In this document: piece after piece, positions 1 to 10,985 of the stretch | How positions within the stretch are numbered: the stretch's first letter is position 1 | How the letters are laid out: every line of letters begins with the position of its first letter | Program-made: the position numbers and the translations under genes | Notes under the pieces: generated by a model | The model's input: only the letters and a program-made list of their open reading frames with translations | What the model was told of the DNA's origin: nothing | Database searches by the model: none | NCBI GenBank assembly: GCA_941918925.1 | Contig: OW799233.1 | Span: 73,403,578-73,467,577 of the forward strand | Origin: Phyto melanocephala | Taxonomy: Eukaryota > Arthropoda > Insecta > Diptera > Rhinophoridae | Reading direction: 5' to 3' | Length of the DNA: 64,000 nucleotides

Positions 1-89
1 CTGTTGAAAGTCATCTGGTATTGGCTATTTCGTTGGCGATCACCCGGCACTGGCTATTTCGCTTCTTTTAATATTTTATATATTTTTTT

Positions 90-344
90 TTAGATGCGCT
101 GCTGTGGACGTTGGTTTGTTACATTGTTTATTAATTTTTTAAGCAAATGGAAAATTACTATTATTATCGCCACTAAACACAATCCTATTTCAAGTAATAA
201 GTTTAAGTAGTTCTTTTCTTCATTGCTGTATTCACTCTGGATTGTATGTGTTTCTTCATTTTCCTTTTCATTAACCGTTTTACCAACTTCGTAACCGGCA
301 AATATAATTGGTATTGCGTTCACAATTTTTGTCCACCATCCCAT
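90..344 (-). CDS. Small single-pass membrane ORF, unidentified
   Basis: This 84-residue open frame begins with an ATG in a good insect context (CAACAATGG). The N-terminus is aromatic and Gly-rich (MGWWTK), a charged Glu/Lys stretch follows, one strongly hydrophobic segment lies at about residues 50-70 (IGLCLVAIIIVIFHLL), and the tail is basic. That is the layout of a small single-pass membrane protein. It directly follows, on the same strand, the broken endonuclease ORF at 440-625, whose frame is lost before here. I do not recognise the family. It could be a small accessory ORF of a mobile element or a chance ORF; the clean start and membrane segment argue mildly against chance. Confidence 0.3.
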   Translation of the reverse strand: MGWWTKIVNAIPIIFAGYEVGKTVNEKENEETHTIQSEYSNEEKNYLNLLLEIGLCLVAIIIVIFHLLKKLINNVTNQRPQQRI

Positions 345-439
345 TGTTGCATATTGGATTGCAATTTAATAGAATTTGTTTTTGTAGTCGTTCACAAGTT
401 AAATTATTTGCTAGACTTGCACGGTCTGCACGACTTGCA

Positions 440-625
440 AGGGTAGTTTCCATCAAAGAGTGAGTTCCGCTATAGTTTCGAAATTGAACCTTGTGTCTAG
501 CGTTTAGTTTTGTTAAATTTAGGAGAACAATATCTGGATCATGTTTATCAATGAACTGTTGAAGTTCATATCTTCTATTTATTAATATTAGAGAGTTAAC
601 ATTAATATGAATTATTTTAAGATTT
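440..625 (-). pseudogene. Jockey-like ORF2 endonuclease N-terminus, broken
   Basis: Read on the minus strand this gives an AP-endonuclease-like start: an INVNSL motif, then HDPDIVLLN, then a KLNARHK segment. This is the usual opening of ORF2 in jockey/I-type non-LTR retrotransposons, which nick target DNA. It begins right after the ORF1 stop at 627-629, as expected for consecutive ORFs of one element. The catalytic Glu expected in the SET/NET-type motif is replaced (LLNLTKLN), there is no ATG at the start, and the frame is lost near 440, so it is a fossil. Confidence 0.6.
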
Positions 626-626
626 T

Positions 627-1545
627 CTAAAATTCTTCTTCTTCTAACATGGAAAATATTGCATCTATTCTAGATACTTGTAAATCTAATTGTTTTTGAA
701 AATTTGAAATTTGCTTGTTTATATTTATCATAAAATTTTTCATTTCTTGTATAAAAGAATTATTTATGTTAGTATTTTTTTTAAAATCGGTTTTAACATC
801 CCTAACTATATTTGCAAAAGATATATGTGAGTTAGTATATACATAGATTTTTCTCTTGATATTTAATTTTTGTTTCAGTATTTTGTACTTTTCACAGCCT
901 TTATATGAAGCAGGGTGCCCATATTTGTTGCACAACAAGCAATAAAGCTTGTTTTTTTCTTCAGGCGGAACGTTTTCAATAGGACATTTTCCTCTCTCGT
1001 GGCTATTATTGCACTTGACACATTGTCTTAGAAGGTAACATTTGGCAGCCCTATTAAAAGAATCCTTGGCAGTTGCGGCATTGTGTAATTTCTGGTCTTC
1101 TAACTTGTTTCCATTTAATAAAGCGATGTAGCAGCGTTTTTATATTTTTCAATTTATTAACGTTACTTCCAGGTGCTACTTGCACCAGGAACATTGGTAG
1201 TTTTATTTTAATTGGATCGGAAAAGAGGTTACTTTTATGAAAAAATCATCGCTTTCTAATTTTAACAACTCATAAAGTATTTCATTGGTATCTACGTTTT
1301 CATCAATACCTTTTAGTAAATATGTTTTACTTTTAAGGTCCTTAGATGTAAAGGTAAATAATTTGGTTTCAGTTTTTTCTAAGTATGCGTTAACTCTCAT
1401 AAGGTCTTTAAGAGTATTTAAAAATAATAATTTTTTATTTTTAAATTCTTGAATTCTAAACTCACTAATTTCCAATCCATTTTTAATAAAATTAATTAAT
1501 TGTTTAGTGTTAATATCTATAATGCTTAATGAAGGAATTTTTTAG
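627..1545 (-). pseudogene. Jockey-like ORF1 (gag) with CCHC knuckles, frameshifted
   Basis: Minus-strand translation shows a Pre-C2HC-type region (LLKGIDENVDTNEILYELL, about 1230-1320). It is followed in other frames by zinc-knuckle sequences CRNCQ, CVKCNNSHERGKC and CLLCNKYGHPASYKGC. That domain order is typical of the nucleic-acid-binding ORF1 protein of jockey-type retrotransposons, which coats the RNA. The reading frame changes at least twice between 939 and 1202, so the gene is dead. Further upstream is an Asn-rich linker (around 1600-1660). The C-terminus (627-760) is a charged, coiled-coil-like tail ending in four Glu and Phe. Confidence 0.7.
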
Positions 1546-1859
1546 TTTTATGATTTTCTTCACTAACCACTGTGCAATTGGAATTTATTGCCTGTGAGTT
1601 GTTCTTAATATTATTGATTTTATTGATATTATCATTATTGTTGTTAATATTATTTTTAGATGCACTCAAGGCGAATTCATTATCAGGTGGTGTTGACAAC
1701 GCAGCTGATCTACTTTTTTATTTGCATAAATGATGGTTGAGTTGTCAAATATTATTTATGTTTACATAGATTACTATTACCCGCGCAAAAAAACACAAAC
1801 AAAAACCATGTAGTTTTTGACTCATCGACAGTCGAAAGCAACAATAAAAAACCATGTTT

Positions 1860-2171
1860 TTTTAAAGTATTACATTTGAACTTTTAATTTGTATTATATT
1901 TTTATATTAGGCTATAAGTTCTATGTGATAATGACAGAATATCTAGGAAAAATTAGTCATCCGATACTAGCTGAGTGGAATGCATTTTCGAAACCAGCTA
2001 CGGTTTCATCATCAGCACTCTTTTGATCAGAGCTACAAATGTTGTGTGTAAATATCAACTATTTAACTCAGTATTTATTGAAATTTGAAACATAGAATTA
2101 TTTGTTCTAATTGATTTATGTATTTCATATAACATTGAGTTAGTACGAAATCTACCAACATCTGTTTTTCC
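1860..2171. repeat. Inverted partial copy of the 496-bp monomer (array leader)
   Basis: This stretch is the reverse complement of about 2537-2848 inside the first direct monomer. The adjoining array therefore begins with a head-to-head partial unit and can fold back. The switch from inverted to direct orientation lies at 2171-2174. Confidence 0.9.
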
Positions 2172-2173
2172 TT

Positions 2174-4303
2174 TTGTAGCTCTGATCAAAAGAGTGCTGA
2201 TGATGAAACCGTAGCTGGTTTCGAAAATGCATTCCACTCAGCTAGTATCGGATGACTAATTTTTCCTAGATATTCTGTCATTATCACATAGAACTTATAG
2301 CCTAATATAAAAATATAATACAAATTAAAAGTTCAAATGTAATACTTTAAAAATACAACAAACACAGGGCATGGTGTAAAAATAAAAACATTGTTCAACT
2401 AATACCATCTTGTTTAGAACACATGTGACATATAATGAAACTGCATAATTGCAAAAATTGCTTTAGCGACATCTGTGGATCTGTAGCTAAAGGCAACCAT
2501 TAATTACCTGTGGTAATGACGTGCAAAAAGAATACAGGAAAAACAGATGTTGGTAGATTTCGTACTAACTCAATGTTATATGAAATACATAAATCAATTA
2601 GAACAAATAATTCTATGTTTCAAATTTCAATAAATACTGAGTTAAATAGTTGATATTTACACACAACATTTGTAGCTCTGATCAAAAGAGTGCTGATGAT
2701 GAAACCGTAGCTGGTTTCGAAAATGCATTCCACTCAGCTAGTATCGGATGACTAATTTTTCCTAGATATTCTGTCATTATCACATAGAACTTATAGCCTA
2801 ATATAAAAATATAATACAAATTAAAAGTTCAAATGTAATACTTTAAAAATACAACAAACACAGGGCATGGTGTAAAAATAAAAACATTGTTCAACTAATA
2901 CCATCTTGTTTAGAACACATGTGACATATAATGAAACTGCATAATTGCAAAAATTGCTTTAGCGACATCTGTGGATCTGTAGCTAAAGGCAACCATTAAT
3001 TACCTGTGGTAATGACGTGCAAAAAGAATACAGGAAAAACAGATGTTGGTAGATTTCGTACTAACTCAATGTTATATGAAATACATAAATCAATTAGAAC
3101 AAATAATTCTATGTTTCAAATTTCAATAAATACTGAGTTAAATAGTTGATATTTACACACAACTTTTGTAGCTCTGATCAAAAGAGTGCTGATGATGAAA
3201 CCGTAGCTGGTTTCGAAAATGCATTCCACTCAGCTAGTATCGGATGACTAATTTTTCCTAGATATTCTGTCATTATCACATAGAACTTATAGCCTAATAT
3301 AAAAATATAATACAAATTAAAAGTTCAAATGTAATACTTTAAAAATACAACAAACACAGGGCATGGTGTAAAAATAAAAACATTGTTCAACTAATACCAT
3401 CTTGTTTAGAACACATGTGACATATAATGAAACTGCATAATTGCAAAAATTGCTTTAGCGACATCTGTGGATCTGTAGCTAAAGGCAACCATTAATTACC
3501 TGTGGTAATGACGTGCAAAAAGAATACAGGAAAAACAGATGTTGGTAGATTTCGTACTAACTCAATGTTATATGAAATACATAAATCAATTAGAACAAAT
3601 AATTCTATGTTTCAAATTTCAATAAATACTGAGTTAAATAGTTGATATTTACACACAACATTTGTAGCTCTGATCAAAAGAGTGCTGATGATGAAACCGT
3701 AGCTGGTTTCGAAAATGCATTCCACTCAGCTAGTATCGGATGACTAATTTTTCCTAGATATTCTGTCATTATCACATAGAACTTATAGCCTAATATAAAA
3801 ATATAATACAAATTAAAAGTTCAAATGTAATACTTTAAAAATACAACAAACACAGGGCATGGTGTAAAAATAAAAACATTGTTCAACTAATACCATCTTG
3901 TTTAGAACACATGTGACATATAATGAAACTGCATAATTGCAAAAATTGCTTTAGCGACATCTGTGGATCTGTAGCTAAAGGCAACCATTAATTACCTGTG
4001 GTAATGACGTGCAAAAAGAATACAGGAAAAACAGATGTTGGTAGATTTCGTACTAACTCAATGTTATATGAAATACATAAATCAATTAGAACAAATAATT
4101 CTATGTTTCAAATTTCAATAAATACTGAGTTAAATAGTTGATATTTACACACAACATTTGTAGCTCTGATCAAAAGAGTGCTGATGATGAAACCGTAGCT
4201 GGTTTCGAAAATGCATTCCACTCAGCTAGTATCGGATGACTAATTTTTCCTAGATATTCTGTCATTATCACATAGAACTTATAGCCTAATATAAAAATAT
4301 AAA
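2174..4303. repeat. Tandem array, 496-bp monomer, 4.3 copies
   Basis: The same landmark (GTAGCTCTGATC) recurs at 2176, 2672, 3168, 3664 and 4160, an exact 496-bp period. Four full monomers and a 144-bp partial one are present, nearly identical to each other, so amplification or homogenisation was recent. Short ORFs across it are accidental. A diverged minus-orientation relative lies at about 26780-26960, so the monomer is a dispersed sequence that amplified here. The array and its inverted leader are bounded by an A-rich match (AAAAAACCATGTT) at 1846-1858 and 4302-4313. Confidence 0.95.
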
Positions 4304-4304
4304 A

Positions 4305-4493
4305 AAACCATGTTGTTTTTTTAATGCACTGGTATTTGCTGAATGAGGGCTGAGAGATTTTTCTATATTCTCTTTTACGTATTTTTTGTATTTTACCTAA
4401 AAGATCCTGATCGCATTGATCATCTTTTTCACAATCAAGTACTGAGTAGTACCCAAATTTGTCTTTAAATTGTTTTGGATTTAAATTATCCAT
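4305..4493 (-). pseudogene. Possible N-terminal piece of the interrupted jockey-like ORF1
   Basis: A minus-strand ATG at 4493 opens a charged stretch (MDNLNPKQFKDKFGYYS, then a Lys/Arg-rich part) that runs into the array edge. Its position upstream of the ORF1 fossil at 627-1545, on the same strand and with the repeat array between, suggests it is the N-terminus of that gene split by the array. There is no domain to confirm this. Confidence 0.3.
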
Positions 4494-4559
4494 ATTATTG
4501 TTTTTTTTCTTTTTCATTTTTAATATTTGTTTTCGGAGCACTATGCGCACTCATAACCA

Positions 4560-5462
4560 TTTGAAGATTCTTTCTTCTTTAGTTTTGTTTTATTATTTCT
4601 TTTGCATATTAATATGAAAAAAATGTAAAATTTATGAAAAAGGTTTTGAATTTTAGTAATACACAAGTTAATTGCTCTGATCTCCGTAAGTCGACTGTTT
4701 CGTATCACGGTCACGATCGAACTCCTCTACACAAAAATTGTATGCTAACTCATATGTTGAAATATCATTTGTTAGCGTATGTTGAATTCAAAAAAGTTGG
4801 TACATTTCGTTTCTGATTATGCAAGTATCTTGCGCAAGTTAGTTTTTTTTATTTTACTTTGAACTTTCTTTCACGTTCAGATACAGCACTTAACTTGCCC
4901 AAGTTTCGTTTTCTTTTACTAACTTTTTTTTTGATTTTTGACATTTCTTATTTGTTTTTGGTTTCTCAATACAGCAATTAACTTGCCCAAGTTTCGTTTT
5001 CTTTTATTAACTTTTTTTTTGATTTTTGACATTTCTTATTTGTTTTTGGTTTCTCAATCAAAAACTTGCTTGTAAGTGTGTACTCAAATATGAGCAATTT
5101 TCTTCCTCTTAACCTGACCTTACCCCTTTTATCTATAAATACAAGATTTGAGCAAGTCTCTTGCGCAAGAGACTTGCCTAATCAGAAAGGGGTCTACTTT
5201 CAGCATATCGTGTAAACGACCAACATATTCAATATGCTAACAGAGACATTTGCTGTTGTTGTAAAGCAAATATATTTTATCATACATATGCTGATTCAAC
5301 ATACCGTCTAGACTAAGCTTTATCTTGGCTTATCAACCCACAAATATATATTCTTATATTATTTTTATCAAATACTTTATCACTAATCTTCAAAACTTTC
5401 TCAATTAGATTTCATGCTGTATTAGTTTTACCAGTTTAACTTTTTTACGCGTTCTTTGATTA
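4560..5462. other. AT-rich stretch with one 88-bp tandem duplication
   Basis: No gene is supported here. An 88-bp segment is repeated head to tail (4883-4970 and 4971-5058) with two or three differences. The rest is unique AT-rich sequence ending at the TTA target site of the transposon that starts at 5463. Confidence 0.7.
4883..5058. repeat. 88-bp direct tandem duplication
   Basis: Both halves start ACAGCA and contain TTAACTTGCCCAAGTTTCG and a terminal TGGTTTCTCAAT. They differ at only a few positions, so the duplication is recent. Confidence 0.9.
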
Positions 5463-6357
5463 CACTATGCAACAAATGTCAACTTTTTTTTGCAGAATAA
5501 CCACTATATATTTTTTTGATCCGCTATAGTCACCTAACTGCAAAAATCACAGTAATTTCAAATTCTATGGTAAGGTTTCTTTTACAACAATTTTTTTAAG
5601 ATTTGAGATTTTTGAAGAGGCTGCTCCATACATCTTGTCGTAACTTTCGAAAGGCGTACTCGATTTTGTTTTGCAATCGGTCTGAAAACTTTAAATTACA
5701 CCAGCTTTAAGTTTTTCTAATATCATTTTCTGATCTAGCCATCAGTTTTGAATTTATCGGGAAAAAAGTCGGAAATTTTTTGTAAAATTGTAAAATTTTT
5801 GAAATTAAAAGATATATATAGTATAATTTTTTTATAGTTAATATAGCTAAGTGTATGTAATTGTATTAATACGTAATCCCTAAATTTTATTTATAAACAC
5901 CACTTTCCTATACTCTAAATATAGGATTAAATCCTGTTGTATAGAAATTGACAAATAAAATAAATAATAATAAATTTATAAACAATAGAAAGCAACAAAT
6001 AATAATTTTGGTACTTAGTCTTAAAACTGCATTTATTAGAAAAAAAATTAATTTTATTACATGAAAATCCATGGATAAATTTGTGTTTTATTCCCGATAA
6101 ACTGAATGTATATAGTTTTGATAAAAATAAGCGTAAATCTAAAAATTTTGTGATTTTTTTATATTTTTTTAATGAAAAATTAATTTCAAATTATTTTCCG
6201 ACGTTAATTAGTCTAGAAGTTAGATGTGATCTTAAAAAGTACCAAAGATAAAGTTTTTACCGGTTATTGTCCCTTAGCCTTTCGATTTAAAAAAAAAAGT
6301 ACCAGACACCTGTCCGCTTTTTTAAAAAATAATTTTACTATTCAATTGAAAACATGC
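5463..6357. repeat. Left long terminal inverted repeat of CACTA-type element
   Basis: This arm is the inverse of 10986-11739, with indels making it somewhat longer. Shared landmarks include the CACTATGC tip, a segment TTTTGATCCGCTATAGTCACC, and GAGGCTGCTCCATACATCTT. The inner edge is at CAATTGAAAACATG. Confidence 0.85.
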
Positions 6358-6524
6358 GTTAATATAAAATAAATTTTTGCATTAAAATCCATCGATATAT
6401 TCAAGTAAGGCAACAAATAGTTACATTTAAATCAACAAGATTAACAAAGAATAATCTAATAATAATAATAAACTCCTAATGTTCCCTAGAATAAAAAAAC
6501 AATTTGTCGAAATGAATTCCACAC

Positions 6525-7248
6525 TTATTTTCCATCTGGTAATAACAAATCTGCAACAATTTTCTCAGATGAAAGATTTGGAGATTTGGAGAAATAAGCA
6601 AAGGCTCTACTCTCTTTGTTTAGTGCTTTAACAAAATTTTTAACTAAGGCTAGTTTTATATGAAGTGGTGTTAAGATTACGTTGTCTTTTTTAATCAATG
6701 CAAAAAACTTCACATTATATAGACCTAGGGTCATTTTGGACCTTGCTTTCCAATTCTTTTTATTTAGTGATTTTCACGATCTCTGCTATTCCAGAGACAT
6801 ACGAAACGACAATACTTTGTATAGCACCCTTGGAGGCCGGTTAATATAGCAACGACTTTAAGGTCACAACATACTTTCCAATTGTGCATTTCATAGTTCA
6901 AGTTTCTTAATAAAGTGGTCATAGTTTCATTTGTTTCTTTTAAATTCACGACATGTGCAATATGTATAGATGGCTTCTCGTTGCCTATATGTTGTAAAAC
7001 GGCCTTAAGGCTTTCTGTGTGGCCGATCACACATTATCTTTTGTTGTATAAAAATTGGCATATGGCTTATGTCGGTTCCGATATTCCGATGACTTGAAGT
7101 CATTTTGTAAGAAATTTCGCTCTCTTAAAGATGCTAAAAGCTCCGATTTCTCTTTTGTTAACTCGAGGTCTCTTATGAGATCATTTACATCAAATTGATT
7201 GTAAAGATTTGGTCTTAGATCATTTGATGTTCTACACATGCTCGAAGA
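6525..7248 (-). pseudogene. Decayed gene of the CACTA-type element (CxxC...H protein)
   Basis: The minus-strand order of recognisable blocks is: an LELTKEKSELLAS helix (about 7115-7190), LKAVLQHIGNEKPS, AHVVNLKETNETM, DLKVVAILTGLQGCYTKYC, WNSRDRENH, and LTPLHIKLALVKNFVKALN. The same ordered blocks occur in the second CACTA-type element (FCCFLCEW, then LPPIHIKLGLMKNFV). I know this as a widespread insect repeat-encoded protein with a Cys-x2-Cys...His motif like the zinc insertions of some DDE transposases, but I cannot name its function. Here the first Cys of the CxxC is Arg, and frameshifts separate the blocks. Its upstream part is cut off by the Transib inserted at 7249-7253. Confidence 0.65.
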
Positions 7249-7253
7249 CGACG
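7249..7253. repeat. Transib target-site duplication CGACG (left)
   Basis: CGACG precedes the CACAGTG terminus. The identical pentamer follows the other end at 10546-10550. Five-base GC-rich duplications of the form CGNCG are characteristic of Transib. Confidence 0.9.
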
Positions 7254-7269
7254 CACAGTGGCGCCTTTT
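7254..7269. repeat. Transib left TIR
   Basis: CACAGTGGCGCCTTTT, inverse of 10530-10545. The first seven bases equal the RSS heptamer consensus. Confidence 0.92.
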
Positions 7270-7781
7270 GACTTTTTTCGTTGCAAAAATCATAACTTTT
7301 AAAATAATTAAGGTATTTGAAAGATTTAAAAAGATATTGATAGAAGACACTTCAGGCTTCAAAATAATGTTTACAAGATACTGCTAGAGGTACAGGGTGC
7401 TCCAAAAATTGGATACTTTTTTTAGTTAAATGTTAACATGTTTTTTTTAAATATAAGTTTTTGATTTGTATCGCAAATACACTTTTTTATATACTTTTAA
7501 TATTTAAATGTAAGTAAATTTATATTAAGTAACTAATTTAACCGGTGCGCTTTGCAATACATATTATTTAAATCCGAAAGTTTAGAAAAAAAAACACTCT
7601 AATATAATATTTTTTAATTATTTTTAATATCAATATATTTATGTATTGATATAACGTTATTAAGTATATATTTTATTTAGCTAGAATAATTAGTTTTTAT
7701 AAGTTAATTCTCTTTGAAATAGTCATTAACATTGAGAGCGTTATTTAATAGACTTAACATATCGGAGCTATAATTATGTTA

Positions 7782-9529
7782 TTCCAAATCCTTTCGAGGT
7801 CTTACATGTCTTCGTGGTGAAATTAGTGGGTCTGAAGAGGCCGCCATATTGAAAAGGTCCACATTCTGTCTAATCCGTATTCGCGTATCTAGATTTTCCG
7901 TATTCCTTGTTTTTGCATTCTTGGGCTTATTCTGACAACTCTCTAATCGGTAAGCATTGATATTCAATTAAACTTTTACCATGAGCCAAAATCTTATGAA
8001 CCGTAGGAGTAAGTTTCTTCTCAGGGTACATTTGAGCTAAAAGTTGGGCAGTTTTTGACGCATAATCATCAACCTTTGGGTCATTTACCATTTCTCTAGA
8101 GTTTATAACATTTAGGATAATTGCCAACCTTTTTATACTGCTTGGTTTGCTTTGGGCAGTCTACTTTCAGCCCAAGCTTCTTACGAAATTCATTTTGTAT
8201 AATTTTTTTTCGAGCAGATAGTTTTTCTTTTTGTTTTGCGTTCATATCAAAACATTCACCTTCACGCGAAATTGTATACGCTAGCTTTAAAATAAACTAC
8301 ATGCACCTAATTCTAGCATGTTGGAGAAATTTCATATTCATAATTTTGCTCATCACTTAAATCATTAAGTTTACAAAGTCTTTCTGTGACTTTTTGCAAA
8401 TTGCACACTTAACAGTTAACAAGGTATCTGTTATTACATTTAAGACTTTGCTATCAATCATTGTAAGAAAAGATTCATAATCAATCGAAACACTTTTTCC
8501 ATTCTTTATTTTAATAAAATTTGGTTTTTTATATCGTTCACTGTAGATTTGATTATTTCTAAAGACTCCTTTGCATATTGAAAAAATATCGGACGGCGAA
8601 AATAAACTGATGATAGGCGAGGATTTTTCCAATGCTCAGCGATTTCACTTCTCAGTCGTAAAGGAACTACAGATGCCATAAACATATTTGTAACTGTAAT
8701 AGTTGTGTCATTTGTCGATATTGTTTGTTTGTAAGCACTTTGACCGGATGAAGTGATGGAACTGATACTGCTTCCTCTTCAGGCAAACTTTGAATAAGGT
8801 GTTTGGCTGTATGATCCATTAAGTCTTTCAGTTTTACCTCTACCGATACTTTAGTAACCTTTACATTAAGTGGCACTATTTCTTTTTTGGCAGATGTAAT
8901 CTTTTTGTATCCAGGAAGAATATTCACATTATGATTCTTTAAAGAGCTTCGTAAAATAGAATATTTTTCCTTTGACAATCCCAATTCCATAAACTACGCT
9001 AAGGCTTCTTCTATATTATACTTTGTGGGTAAAGCATTTAGTGGAGTAGAAATACACCTTTTGATTCTCTGCAGTCGAACTGGGCTTGCAAGCACCACAG
9101 TTTTTGTAATGTCGGACCTTGATTTATCTTTTACGAGCTTAAGACATAATGCTTCTGAAAGATGAGATTTAGATATATCTTTTGCGGCATTTTCAAGTTT
9201 ACGTTTTCTTGTCTACTCAGAACATTCGTTTATAGTTTTTGCAGGTCTTCCTCTTTTTCTGTCAAAGGATGTATGCGGTTCTTCGATGTTTCCAAAAGTT
9301 GTTACTCCATTTAGCCAGTCTGGGTTGCTTTTCATAAATGCTTTTTTCGTACGGTGTGAGGCAAGCCATTTTTTTTAAATGTTAGGAAAACGAAGTGAAT
9401 TTTGCTATTAACATCCATTTCGTGGTATCCTAGTAAATCATGTACTTTTTCCACAATAGCCAATTTAAATTCATTTTCATTATCTGAGTTTCTGAATAAC
9501 TCCAACAATTCTAAATTGGTAAAAGACAT
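7782..9529 (-). pseudogene. Transib transposase, multiply frameshifted
   Basis: The minus strand from 9529 downward gives an N-terminal helical region (MSFTNLELLELFRN). An RKRGRPAKT basic motif follows near 9250. Next come the segment around 8990 (ELGLSKEKYSILRSSLKN, GYKKITSAKKEIVP), a CAIC motif near 8390, and KKIIQNEFRKKLGLKVDCPK near 8180. The C-terminal block is TVHKILAHGKSLIEYQCLPIRELSE, then SSDPLISPRRHVRPRK ending at 7782. Related proteins have a conserved NDGNTARRFF stretch after the KLGLKVDCPK segment. Here that stretch is missing, which probably removed a catalytic residue. Stops after the LSE motif and near 9210 and 9000 confirm it is dead. Function in intact relatives: DDE cut-and-paste recombinase. 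Confidence 0.78.
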
Positions 9530-10529
9530 TATCGCACTTTAAACTAAAATTGTAAAAGTTCTGTTACTGATCACTAGTTTTAGAAAGAAAAAACTTAACT
9601 GGCTGCATTATATAATTGCGGTTTAATTTATACCCAAAATTAAAAAAAAGGGTTTCAACTACCTAGTTTGAGCAAACAAAATAAAAAATAACCTGAAATA
9701 TATACCTGCAGTTTATATTTTATTCAGTATAAAAAAGTTTTAAAACTACCTGCCTACTTTTATAACAGGTATTTTTAAATTGAAATAAATAAAAAAAATT
9801 CAATAGTTATGCCTACCTGATTGGCAGAGCAAAATATTGTTTACTATTTAAGGAGAAGCAAAAAAAATATGCAACAAGTAACTTTTTATACTAAAATTGC
9901 TGCAGTAAAAAAAAAATTTGGAAACCCTTTTTTATTTCTGTTCACATTTTGCACACATCTTTGTTACATACTTTAAAAATGAGAAAAAATTTTTTCTCGT
10001 TTTCGCAATGAGATTGTAACAGCTTTCTTCTTATTTCACCTACAGCGGCAACCTACGGCAGCTAAACTTAGTTTAATTATTTCAAGTATTATGTAGCAAA
10101 TATGCTCAGAAAATATGGGCGAGACCATTTTTGACCATTTTTAGATATTCTCTATTTTATTTGTAAAAATGACCTGAATATAGGGAGTCTTAAAAGCGGC
10201 TACTGCCGAAAAAGTAGGGCATCTGTTGAACATTTTACTACTTCTTTTAATAAAAAACAAACATACCTTAAAAAAAATACAAAAAAGTAGTAATCAAACG
10301 GCAATGTTTCTGACACTTTAATTCTAAATTGCATTTATTTTTTCAAGATCACCTTTTTTTTTTGCTTTTTAAAAAATTGTCGACTTTGAGCAGCTTCACA
10401 AACTATAATTTTTATGCAATTAAGGAAAACTTTTTGAATTGTGATCAGTAAGTAGTTCTTTATACGATGTTTTCATTCATTTCACAAAATTTTGTCATGA
10501 AATTTTGTATTTTTGTCACGGGTTTTAAA

Positions 10530-10545
10530 AAAAGGCGCCACTGTG
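10530..10545. repeat. Transib right TIR
   Basis: AAAAGGCGCCACTGTG, inverse of 7254-7269. It is followed at 10546-10550 by the CGACG target duplication. Confidence 0.92.
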
Positions 10546-10985
10546 CGACGGTTGGAATGATGATAAAACGTTACTACGTGGAATATCACACGCGGTAAAC
10601 GCATCAGTATTAGTGCCTTATAGATGTAAGCCGAAACTGGAGTTCACAATTAACGTGTAAAGTTCATTGCCCAAAAACTTTAAAGCGAAAAATTATTTAA
10701 AAAATAATTCTTGAAATTTGAAAATCCCAATACTGAAGTGTAATTACGTGAAATTCAGAAAGCGATAAGGATGCAGTTCCTGGAATTCGCTTGTTCAGTA
10801 ACTAGAGCTAAAAATATATTACGTGAGATTGCAAAACACTGAATTTATGTTTAACAAGTTTTGTGATTGGTCTTACAAATTGAATTGTGATGTATATTAC
10901 CATCTGATAAGCGTTAGAGGGAAATATAAAGAAAGACGAGAATCTTAACCCAAATAAGCGAAGCCACGTTGACATTGTTTTGCTT

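Larger units (their letters stand above)
7254..10545 (-). mobile_element. Transib (RAG1-related) DNA transposon nested in CACTA-type element
   Basis: Both ends read inward as CACAGTGGCGCCTTTT, 16 bp identical, and are flanked by CGACG duplications. The tip is the CACAGTG heptamer shared by Transib ends and V(D)J recombination signals. The 3292-bp length is usual for Transib. The internal minus-strand gene has the C-terminal TVHKIL...LPI..LSE block of Transib/RAG1-like transposases. The element interrupts the coding region of the surrounding CACTA-type element, so it is the younger insertion. Confidence 0.88.

Noticed and set aside
1664..1682. CTCAAGGCGAATTCAT shared with the MITE-like units at 48.6 and 60.7 kb
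   Set aside because: A single 16-bp match is expected by chance in 64 kb compared with itself. Here it falls in the Asn-rich ORF1 region and flanking sequence does not match.
2055..2237. Short ORFs across the 496-bp array
   Set aside because: They span the inverted/direct junction or run out of the array and show no protein pattern.
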